Positions 6,277 to 12,612 of a DNA stretch of 12,612 bases are shown here, piece by piece. Origin of the DNA: Thermoflexibacter sp. (GTDB lineage Bacteria; Bacteroidota; Bacteroidia; Cytophagales; Thermoflexibacteraceae). The notes beneath the pieces were generated by a model that was not told where the DNA came from, ran no database searches, and saw only the letters and a program-made list of their open reading frames with translations. How positions within the stretch are numbered: position 1 is the stretch's first letter; each line of letters begins with the position of its first letter. Position numbers and translations under genes: made by a program. The stretch covers positions 1-12,612 of the forward strand of contig JALOMS010000064.1 of the NCBI GenBank assembly GCA_025455345.1. The letters are read 5' to 3'.

Positions 6277-8703
6277 CTATTTTTTTGTTGTTTTTTTTGC
6301 TGTTGTTTTGCTTGCTGTTTTTGATTTACTTGCAGGTGTAGCTTTTTCTTTTACTTCACTCGCTTTTGCCGCTGTTTTTTTAACGAACTTTCCTCCTTTG
6401 GATTTTTCTGGAGTTGCTTCTGCGAGTTCTATACACTCTTCTAAGGTTAGCTCTGAAGGCACTTTCCCTTTAGGGATTTTGACGTTTTTAGTACCTACGG
6501 CTATATAAGCTCCAAATCGCCCGTTCAACACTTTGATATCTGGGCGTGTAGGAAATTCTTTGATGTATTTTTCTGCGTCTGTCTTGCGTTTTTCTTCTAT
6601 GAGCATAATAGCCTCAGCCTCACTGATAGTCAAGGGGTCTTGTTCTTTTTTCAAAGAAACAAACTTGTCCCCATGTTTTACATAAGGTCCAAAACGTCCA
6701 ATTGCCGTTGTCAGTTTAAGTCCCTCATACTCACCTATTTCTCTTGGAAGTTTGAATAATTCTAAGGCTTCTGCCAAACTAATAGTTTCCAACAACTGTC
6801 CTTTTTTAAGGCTTGCGTACTGAGGTTTGGCTTCATCTTCTCCGCCTATTTGCACATACGCTCCATAACGCCCCAACTTGGCAATGATTTCCTTGCCCGA
6901 ATTAGGGTCTAAGCCTAACTTACGTGTGCTACTTACAGAGACTCTTTCTGCTTGATTTTGAGTAATCTCTACTTTGGGGTGAAAATCATTGTAAAAATTA
7001 CTAATCATACTGTCCCATTGAGTTTTGCCATTGGCGATTTTGTCAAATTCTTCTTCTACGGTGGCTGTGAAAGAATAATCTACTATATCAGAGAAATGAT
7101 TGACTAAAAAATCATTGACCTGCATGGCTATGTCAGTTGGGAAAAGTTTCATTTTTTCTGTTCCTGTAATTTCGGTCTTTGCTAAGGTATTGATATTGCC
7201 ATTTTTGAGTATTAACTCCTGATATTTCCTTTCGCGCCCCTCCCTTGATTCTTTGAGTGTATATCCTCTTTGCTGTATAGTAGAGATAGTAGGAGCGTAA
7301 GTAGAGGGTCTGCCTATGCCCATTTCTTCTAATTTTTTTACCAGACTTGCCTCCGTATAGCGCGGATTGGGATAGGTAAATCTTTCTAAAGCCTTCATAT
7401 AATCTAAGGCTAATACTTGCCCTATCGTCAGAGGAGGTAACATCCCTTTTTGTTCCTCATCTTCCTCATCATCAGAGGATTCTATATACACTTTCAAGAA
7501 ACCATCAAAAAGTATCACCTCACCCATTGCTTGGAGTTTTTCGGGTAAGGGTTGAGATTGATTTTGAGGAACGATGTCTATAGTTGCGATGGTTCTTTCT
7601 AATTTTGCATCTGCCATTTGCGAAGCGATAGCCCTTTTCCAAATCAATTCGTACAAACGCTGTTCGTTGCGGTCGTTACCTGCTTGCTGTACAGCAAAGT
7701 TGGTGGGTCGTATAGCTTCATGCGCCTCTTGCGCGCTTTCTGACTTAGTTTTGAACCTGCGAATTTCTATGTATTCTTTGCCATAATTTTGTTCTATGGC
7801 ATTAGTAGCTCCGCGAATAGCGTCTTCGGAAAGATTGAGCGAGTCCGTTCTCATGTAAGAGATATGCCCTGCTTCGTAGAGTTTCTGCGCCAAAGCCATT
7901 GTTTGCGAAACTGAAAAGAACAACTTACGACTTGCTTCTTGTTGCAAGGTAGAAGTTGTAAAAGGAGGGGCAGGAGACTTTTTAGCTGGTTTTTTTTCTA
8001 AATTGGCGATTTTGAAGGTAGCTCCTATACATTTTTGTAAAAACTTAAAAGCATCTTCTTGTTTTTCTATTTTTTGAGGAACTTCTGCTTCTAACTTTTT
8101 GCCTTTGTCCAAATTAAAATTTGCACTGATTTTATAGGCAGAGGTGCTTACAAACTTCTGTATTTCTCTTTCTCTTTCTACTACCAATCTTACCGCTACG
8201 GACTGTACGCGCCCCGCAGAAAGCCCCATTTTGACTTTTTTCCAAAGCACAGGGGAAAGTTCAAATCCGACTAATCGGTCTAATACTCTGCGTGCTTGTT
8301 GGGCATTGACCAAGTCCATATCTATCTGACGAGGATTAGCAATGGCTTTTTGTATGGCTGTTTTGGTAATTTCACGAAAAACAATGCGCTTAATTTTTTT
8401 GGTATCTATATTCAAAGTTTCTTTCAAGTGCCAAGAAATAGCCTCTCCTTCGCGGTCATCGTCAGTTGCTAACCATACAATTTCTGCCTGTTTGACTAAT
8501 TTAGAAAGCTCGTTCACCAAAGACTTCTTATCTTCAGAAATCTCATAAATAGGCTTAAAACCATTTTTTATATCAATTGCATTATTATCTTTGGGAAGGT
8601 CGCGCACATGACCATAACTGGACTTCACTACAAAGTCTTTGCCCAAATATCCCTCTATCGTTTTTGCCTTTGCAGGAGATTCTACTATAACTAAGTTTTT
8701 CAT
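6277..8703 (-). CDS. topA: DNA topoisomerase I (type IA, omega protein)
   Basis: TopA relaxes negative supercoils through transient single-strand cleavage by a 5'-phosphotyrosine link. The Toprim domain has V-E-S-P-A-K-A-K-T-I (7-16, Glu8) and the metal-binding DDDREGE (81-87, with Asp81, Asp83 and Glu85 in the DxDxE pattern). The active-site tyrosine is Tyr283 in ISYMRTDS. Other core marks are GLSAGRVQSVAVRL (160-173), EAHEAIRPT (326-334) and the EEMGIGRPSTYAPTI block (459-473). An acidic loop (D-D-E-E-D-E-E, 411-417) precedes that block. Instead of the Cys4 zinc fingers of E. coli, the C terminus has three Toprim-C-type repeats centred on GRYGAYVQ (611-618), GRFGPYVK (669-676) and GRFGAYIA (728-735). 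A Lys/Ala/Thr-rich tail (about 764-808) ends in T-T-K-K. The length of 808 residues is normal for this phylum. There is no Shine-Dalgarno sequence. Confidence 0.97.
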   Translation of the reverse strand: MKNLVIVESPAKAKTIEGYLGKDFVVKSSYGHVRDLPKDNNAIDIKNGFKPIYEISEDKKSLVNELSKLVKQAEIVWLATDDDREGEAISWHLKETLNIDTKKIKRIVFREITKTAIQKAIANPRQIDMDLVNAQQARRVLDRLVGFELSPVLWKKVKMGLSAGRVQSVAVRLVVEREREIQKFVSTSAYKISANFNLDKGKKLEAEVPQKIEKQEDAFKFLQKCIGATFKIANLEKKPAKKSPAPPFTTSTLQQEASRKLFFSVSQTMALAQKLYEAGHISYMRTDSLNLSEDAIRGATNAIEQNYGKEYIEIRRFKTKSESAQEAHEAIRPTNFAVQQAGNDRNEQRLYELIWKRAIASQMADAKLERTIATIDIVPQNQSQPLPEKLQAMGEVILFDGFLKVYIESSDDEEDEEQKGMLPPLTIGQVLALDYMKALERFTYPNPRYTEASLVKKLEEMGIGRPSTYAPTISTIQQRGYTLKESREGRERKYQELILKNGNINTLAKTEITGTEKMKLFPTDIAMQVNDFLVNHFSDIVDYSFTATVEEEFDKIANGKTQWDSMISNFYNDFHPKVEITQNQAERVSVSSTRKLGLDPNSGKEIIAKLGRYGAYVQIGGEDEAKPQYASLKKGQLLETISLAEALELFKLPREIGEYEGLKLTTAIGRFGPYVKHGDKFVSLKKEQDPLTISEAEAIMLIEEKRKTDAEKYIKEFPTRPDIKVLNGRFGAYIAVGTKNVKIPKGKVPSELTLEECIELAEATPEKSKGGKFVKKTAAKASEVKEKATPASKSKTASKTTAKKTTKK

Positions 8704-8784
8704 TATTAACAGGTTAGTAGTATTTTTTTATAAGAATTTTATGTAATTTGATGATACAAAAAAGCCCCAAAATCGTATTATCGT

Positions 8785-8800
8785 CTTGCAAATATGCAAG
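8785..8800. promoter_or_regulatory. Operator-like dyad upstream of topA
   Basis: CTTGCA and TGCAAG form perfect 6-bp arms around AATA, 82-97 bp upstream of the topA start. The dyad contains the best candidate -7 word for topA on the minus strand. This fits a regulator site, but there is no independent support. Confidence 0.35.
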
Positions 8801-8933
8801 TATCACCTAAATAAAATACTTTTTTGATTATAAATTTCAAAATAGAAAACGCAAATAAAAGATTTTTGGTTTTAATAAATTCCAATTGTATTTTTATGTT
8901 ATTTTATAAATACCTGATTTTTAAGTATTTAAT

Positions 8934-8982
8934 AAAAAAAATAAAAATTAGGCTAAAATCTTTTTTAAAGAGATTAGCCTAA
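8934..8982 (-). terminator. Rho-independent terminator of the T9SS surface-protein gene
   Basis: Perfect 9-bp arms TTAGGCTAA (8948-8956) and TTAGCCTAA (8974-8982) can be extended inward by TCT/AGA with a small bulge. On the minus strand the hairpin runs straight into TTTTTATTTTTTTT. It lies 46 bp after the stop at 9029. Confidence 0.85.
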
Positions 8983-9028
8983 GAGAGCAGTGATAGTATA
9001 GTCTTTGGGAATACTTACTATACTTTAT

Positions 9029-12000
9029 TTAATACTTTATGACTTTGGAAGAAATAGCTTCGTTGCCTACCATTATTTTTAGGATATACATTCCTTGTGC
9101 AAAAGATGACAAATTACACTTATTGGCATAGAAGATAGTTTTCGCAATTTCTTCTGTATATAATATCCTTCCTGATAAGTCATAAATAGCCAAATGAAGT
9201 GGGTGTTCTTCTTTCAATTCTATTTCCAAATGAATAAAATCTAATGTTGGGTTTGGATATACCTTTATATTGGCAAATTGACTATCAACAGTAGTGTTTT
9301 TGTCTGTGGTATTGGATTCTTTTCGTCCGCCGCCGCCATTTCTGACGGTGATTACTTTGGTCAGAGTATCTCTACAATTCTGATTGGTAACTATCAAAGA
9401 AACATTGTAAGTACCATCTTTCTTGAATACATAACTTGGGCTTTCTTGGGTGCTGGCACTTCCATCTCCAAAATTCCAAGAATTAGAAAGTGGCTTGGGC
9501 GAGGTTAAGTTAATAAACCGAACTGTATCTCCCTGATTGACCGTACTTGCGGCTAAATAACGGGCTGTAATTCCTGGGGTGGCTAAAAGTGCGACTGTAT
9601 CTCCCACCGTACAAAATACCCCTGAAGGACTACTAACTCTTACCCAGTAGGTATCAGCCACATTCACAGCTACTTTCTGGGTACTTGCTCTAAAACCTCT
9701 GGTCGAGAACCACTCGTAAGTAGCATTGGGTATGCCTGCGTCTAATTCTATTCTTTCGTTTTCGCAGACTACTCTATCTATGCCCAGATTGATTCTTGGA
9801 GTTTCTTTTCTTCGGATAATAATGGTATCTGCGATTTCACAACCCGCCATATTTCTTACTCTGACCCAGTACGTGCCTATGCGTGAAACATTCAAGGTCT
9901 TTGTGGTTGCTCCTGTTGACCAAATGTATGAAACATTGTCTAAGCCAGCATCAAGTGTAAGCGTTTCATTTGCACATATTTCTCTATCTATTCCCAAATT
10001 GGGTTTTGTAGAAGGTGTTACAGTAAGACTGACAGAAGAACTCCCAACGCATCCTGCTTGGTCTGACACTTCTACAGAAAACTGCCCACTTTGGCGCACT
10101 GTAAAAAATCTTCCTGTACTACCGTCTTGCCAACGATAAGTTCGCCATACTCCCGCGTCCAAAATCTCTCCTTCACAAATCGTTCTATCCATACCCAGAT
10201 TGGGTCTAATCAGTGTTTCTAATCTTACTTCTACGGTTTCTTTGACAGTACACCCATTTTCAGAGGTAATTTCCACAGAATAAGTACCGTTTTGGGAAAC
10301 AGTAAGCGTTTGATTAGTGCTTCCATCAGACCACAAATATTTGCTACCTATATTTCCCGCATCTAAAATTAAGGATTTCGCACACGTAGTTTTTAATTTG
10401 CCAAAATCTATTTTAGGAATAGGAAAAACTTTTATTTCTTGAGTAGTAGTACTTTGACAACCGCTTACAGATTGGACAAATAGTTTAACCGTATAAGTCC
10501 CTTCCTTTGCATATTTTTTCGTCGGATTTTTTTCTATTGAGGTAGTTCCATCTCCAAAGTCCCATTCAAAACTTCTGATTTCCCCAAATGCAATGGAGGA
10601 ATTATTGGAAAGTGAGATTTCTGATTCGACACAAGCATTTTTAACGCTAAAATCTGCTTTGGGTATGGCAAAAATGACGACCTCTCTGGTGAGTGTGTCT
10701 GCACAATTTTTATTTGACTTTGCAATCAACCTAACTTTAAAAGTGCCTGCGCGCCTGAATATATAGACAGGCGTGGGCTGGTCTGAAGTACCGCCATCTC
10801 CAAAATCCCAAGCATACGTCATACTTACGTCCATACTATCTGGCTTCTCGATGGTAGATGTATTGGCAAAGGTAACAGCATTGCTTTCGCAAACGCTTGT
10901 GAATGAAAAACATGCCTTGGGTTTGGGATAAATAGGAATCCTTTTAGTCAATGAGTTTACACAACTATTGATTTGTGAGGTTGCTTCTAATTTGATATTG
11001 TACCAGCCTGCTTTTAAAAAATTCATAGAAAAATCTTTATCTCGGCTTGCCAAGCTGTCATTGACAAACCACTTATAACCTTGGATACTTCCATACAAAA
11101 TAGTGGTCTGATTTTTAAAAGTTACTTTTTCCTTGCTACAAACTTCCCCTATGTCAAAATTTACATTGGGCAAAGGTGTAACATTTACCCAAATAGTCGC
11201 AAGACTGTCGCAACCACTTTGTAAATCTGTAATGAGTACAGTGTATTTGGACAAGGTAACAGAATCTGTAAAAATTTTGATAGACCTTCTTGTATTATCA
11301 ATCAATGTACGAGAACTGTGCTGCCATTCGTAGCGATAATTTCCTGCTTGTATTGGTATGGCATCTATGGTGGTTTCTGCTCCAAAACAGACTAAGTAAG
11401 CTCCACCTTGACTTGATTTGGGCAAACGAGTTGGACTGGGTGGGTCTATACATTTTTGGCTTGCCACGGTAACTATGACTTGATTATTGTTCAGTACGTT
11501 GATAGCTTGAGGAGTTTCTACCACTCTTGTTGTTATATTTACACTTCCATCGCGCCTTTCCCAGTTCATACCATTATCGATAGACCGAAAAATACGCAAG
11601 TTACTTTCTATGAGTCCTGGGACTTCCTTGTCAAAATAATTGATGAAAGTAGCATTAACATTTGCAGTATTGATAGGTTTCAGGTTAAAATAGCGAAAAG
11701 CACTACTATCCGTTACAATGGTATTTTTCCCATGTGTACGTTCTACAATACCACCTAATCCAAATCCTTCATTTCCACCTATGTAAATCCCCATGCCAGA
11801 AACGTAGTTATTGAAATTAAATGGAATAATGCGAGAAGACCGCACCAAACCTGTTAGCCCATAAATGCGCCTGTCATTGGTTTCCCCCCAAATATTTCCC
11901 AAATTCCCCAAATCTACATTAAATCCGTTTAAGGATATATCACCACCCACAAAGAATAGAGAATCAAGAATATTGATATTTTGTCCTAACCTAACTTCAT

Positions 12001-12367
12001 TACCTGCTTTGTTTAGTATTAAACGATTGAAGTTGATGGGGGAGCTTCCATTGATATTTTGTAAGGTATTTCCATTCAAAATTACCCTGCCCGCAGGAGT
12101 TTGGAACAATGGATTTGCCGCATTGTTGGTAATGTTCTGATTGATACGTAACTCACCTCCATTACTTATCACTCCACCTATTTCATTCACATAACTACCA
12201 TTGATGTAGATTTTAGTTTGAGGATTGGCAACAGTAACATCTACTCCCCTGTTGGTGATAGTTACTTGTGCATAACCAATCTGATTTAACATCACAAATA
12301 ATAATGCTATGAAAAAAGGAAAGTATTGCTTACTGTTCTTAATAAAAAAAAGTCGTAGTTTGTTCAT
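9029..12367 (-). CDS. Large T9SS-exported PKD/Ig-like surface protein (adhesin type)
   Basis: This is a predicted secreted or surface-anchored protein of 1112 residues. A Sec signal peptide occupies about 1-34 (basic start, hydrophobic 16-30, likely cut at Y-A-Q). Residues 35-180 are Asn/Gly-rich and repetitive (I-N-G, L-N-G-N, L-N-G-F), resembling a beta-helix. Residues 190-300 resemble the GG-V-x-R-T-H-G module common in Bacteroidota surface proteins. Then come an Ig-like module (306-395), a divergent PKD domain (403-480), and PKD domains with WDFGDG at 520-525 and 602-607. Four tandem Ig-like repeats (652-927) lead to a last PKD domain with WNFGDG (964-969). A Gly/Asn/Thr linker (1009-1030) precedes a type A T9SS sorting domain (1034-1112; V-Y-P-N-P, Y-D-L-S-G-R, G-M-Y-I-L-K, final K-V-I-K-Y). 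Export by T9SS is inferred from that domain. No catalytic domain is visible. Adhesion or matrix binding is the likely role, but the ligand is unknown. No Shine-Dalgarno sequence precedes the start. Confidence 0.9.
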   Translation of the reverse strand: MNKLRLFFIKNSKQYFPFFIALLFVMLNQIGYAQVTITNRGVDVTVANPQTKIYINGSYVNEIGGVISNGGELRINQNITNNAANPLFQTPAGRVILNGNTLQNINGSSPINFNRLILNKAGNEVRLGQNINILDSLFFVGGDISLNGFNVDLGNLGNIWGETNDRRIYGLTGLVRSSRIIPFNFNNYVSGMGIYIGGNEGFGLGGIVERTHGKNTIVTDSSAFRYFNLKPINTANVNATFINYFDKEVPGLIESNLRIFRSIDNGMNWERRDGSVNITTRVVETPQAINVLNNNQVIVTVASQKCIDPPSPTRLPKSSQGGAYLVCFGAETTIDAIPIQAGNYRYEWQHSSRTLIDNTRRSIKIFTDSVTLSKYTVLITDLQSGCDSLATIWVNVTPLPNVNFDIGEVCSKEKVTFKNQTTILYGSIQGYKWFVNDSLASRDKDFSMNFLKAGWYNIKLEATSQINSCVNSLTKRIPIYPKPKACFSFTSVCESNAVTFANTSTIEKPDSMDVSMTYAWDFGDGGTSDQPTPVYIFRRAGTFKVRLIAKSNKNCADTLTREVVIFAIPKADFSVKNACVESEISLSNNSSIAFGEIRSFEWDFGDGTTSIEKNPTKKYAKEGTYTVKLFVQSVSGCQSTTTQEIKVFPIPKIDFGKLKTTCAKSLILDAGNIGSKYLWSDGSTNQTLTVSQNGTYSVEITSENGCTVKETVEVRLETLIRPNLGMDRTICEGEILDAGVWRTYRWQDGSTGRFFTVRQSGQFSVEVSDQAGCVGSSSVSLTVTPSTKPNLGIDREICANETLTLDAGLDNVSYIWSTGATTKTLNVSRIGTYWVRVRNMAGCEIADTIIIRRKETPRINLGIDRVVCENERIELDAGIPNATYEWFSTRGFRASTQKVAVNVADTYWVRVSSPSGVFCTVGDTVALLATPGITARYLAASTVNQGDTVRFINLTSPKPLSNSWNFGDGSASTQESPSYVFKKDGTYNVSLIVTNQNCRDTLTKVITVRNGGGGRKESNTTDKNTTVDSQFANIKVYPNPTLDFIHLEIELKEEHPLHLAIYDLSGRILYTEEIAKTIFYANKCNLSSFAQGMYILKIMVGNEAISSKVIKY
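9587..10414 (-). repeat. Four tandem Ig-like repeats inside the surface protein
   Basis: Residues 652-716, 722-784, 789-851 and 858-927 share the pattern N-L-G-x-D-R-x-x-C-x-x-E, then L-D-A-G, then Y-x-W-x-x-G, then G-x-Y-x-V-x-V, then G-C. The first copy lacks the N-L-G-x-D-R start, and the fourth lacks the closing G-C spacing. At the DNA level, the codons for N-L-G-x-D-R recur nearly unchanged about every 200-210 bp (near 9775, 9985 and 10186), so the copies arose by duplication. Confidence 0.8.
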
Positions 12368-12387
12368 AATAAAGTGATTACACGATT

Positions 12388-12402
12388 TTGAAAGTCTTTC
12401 AA
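12388..12402. promoter_or_regulatory. 15-bp palindrome upstream of the surface-protein gene
   Basis: TTGAAAG and CTTTCAA form perfect 7-bp arms about a single central T, 20-35 bp before the start codon at 12367. The centre is too short for an RNA hairpin of full length, so a DNA-binding site is more likely. A one-mismatch -7 word (TACTATTG, minus strand 12407-12400) overlaps it, but no -33 element is evident. Confidence 0.4.
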
Positions 12403-12464
12403 TAGTAATTTAAAATACCCATAAATCTTATTGCTAAATATCTATAATGAGGAGTAATAAAGAG

Positions 12465-12612
12465 TTACAACTTAATGATAAATGCCAATACATAGTAAGG
12501 CGGACGGTTTTCATGAGCTACGTTCCCACCTGTGTTATTAATCGTTACCGTATGAGTATGGTCACCAGCAGGTCGTACAGGAGTAGTTGCAGCAAATGCG
12601 TCAGAAAGGTCG
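12465..12612 (-). CDS. C-terminal end of a phage tail collar / microcystin-dependent-like protein (partial)
   Basis: The last 48 codons of a minus-strand frame run off the right edge of the window, with the stop at 12465-12467. The peptide has P-V-R-P-A-G-D-H-T-H-T-V near its start, G-G-N-V-A-H-E-N-R-P-P-Y-Y in the middle, and V-L-A-F-I-I-K-L at the end. The N-R-P-P-Y followed by a short hydrophobic I-I-K-L end is typical of the C terminus of tail-collar (Mdp-like) proteins, and the HxH motif resembles those at phage tail-fibre tips. In Bacteroidota such genes are often chromosomal and not part of a visible prophage. The gene ends 97 bp upstream of the surface-protein gene on the same strand. 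The collar domain itself, if present, lies outside the window. Confidence 0.7.
   Translation of the reverse strand, partial: DLSDAFAATTPVRPAGDHTHTVTINNTGGNVAHENRPPYYVLAFIIKL

Larger units (their letters stand above)
8704..9028. other. 325-bp AT-rich intergenic region between topA and the adhesin gene
   Basis: It contains no gene. From the topA side it holds a 16-bp dyad (8785-8800) in the likely promoter area, an AT-rich TAAATAC/GTATTTA inverted repeat (8907-8931), and the terminator of the upstream adhesin gene (8934-8982). The best -7-like word for topA is CATATTTG (minus strand, 8796-8789), one base off TAnnTTTG and inside the dyad. I could not find a matching -33 element. Confidence 0.6.

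Noticed and set aside
6272..6508. A 78-codon plus-strand frame with a hydrophobic, membrane-like start
   Set aside because: The apparent transmembrane stretch is the complement of the Lys/Ala/Thr-rich topA tail, where Lys codons read as Phe on the other strand.
9726..10139. A 137-codon plus-strand open frame opposite the surface-protein repeats
   Set aside because: It lies wholly antisense to well-supported Ig-like repeats, resembles no protein family I know, and its length follows from the codon bias of the repeats.
9587..10414. Regularly spaced similar DNA words suggesting a CRISPR array
   Set aside because: The spacing of about 200 bp is far too long, the words code for a conserved protein motif, and the intervening sequence is also coding and related between copies.
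11456..11758. A 100-codon plus-strand frame opposite the N-terminal half of the surface protein
   Set aside because: Antisense shadow with no family resemblance, while the minus strand encodes a continuous, recognisable module there.
1..12612. tRNA, rRNA, insertion-sequence ends or prophage integrase
   Set aside because: I read both strands for cloverleaf-like segments, transposase or integrase genes and terminal repeats and saw none. The only phage-like signal is the partial collar-type gene at the right edge.

Overview
The window looks like a chromosomal segment from a member of the Bacteroidota, possibly Cytophagales, although the order is a guess. Three things support the phylum. A 1112-residue secreted protein ends in a type IX secretion (T9SS) type A sorting domain, a system essentially restricted to this phylum. 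The two clearest promoters carry the phylum's TAnnTTTG -7 element, with the identical word TAACTTTG upstream of dnaN and queA. The starts mostly lack a Shine-Dalgarno sequence and sit in A/T-rich leaders. Base composition is AT-rich throughout, and I see no sharp change that would mark an island.

Layout. Positions 1-275 hold no gene I can support. From 276 to 3452, three minus-strand housekeeping genes lie in the transcription order trmH-family rRNA/tRNA methyltransferase, dnaN (sliding clamp), murB (peptidoglycan precursor reductase). dnaN has its own promoter, and a terminator separates it from murB. A 172-bp divergent intergenic region rich in inverted repeats (3453-3624) separates them from two plus-strand genes. 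The first is a small YCII/DGPF-family protein with its own terminator. The second is queA (queuosine tRNA modification), with a very clear promoter and a strong downstream terminator. From 5409 to 12367 everything is on the minus strand: a TIGR04325-type putative methyltransferase, topA (DNA topoisomerase I), and a large PKD/Ig-like surface or adhesin-type protein for T9SS export. The last 148 bases hold the C-terminal end of a minus-strand gene resembling phage-tail-collar / microcystin-dependent proteins (C-terminal N-R-P-P-Y motif and an HxH motif). It would be transcribed toward the adhesin.

How the genes fit together. Most are independent housekeeping functions: replication (dnaN), DNA supercoiling (topA), RNA modification (trmH-like, queA) and cell wall synthesis (murB). 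They are insulated from each other by recognisable hairpin terminators at 1345-1382, 4007-4038, 5334-5374 and 8934-8982. topA and the methyltransferase are only 49 bp apart with no terminator seen, so they may be cotranscribed. The accessory part is the right end, with a secreted modular surface protein beside a tail-fibre-like gene.

I do not see a clear new multi-gene system. The points most worth a second look are the dyad-rich divergent promoter at 3453-3624, the Cys-pair modular ladder in the adhesin, the collar-like gene next to it, and the isolated methyltransferase beside topA.
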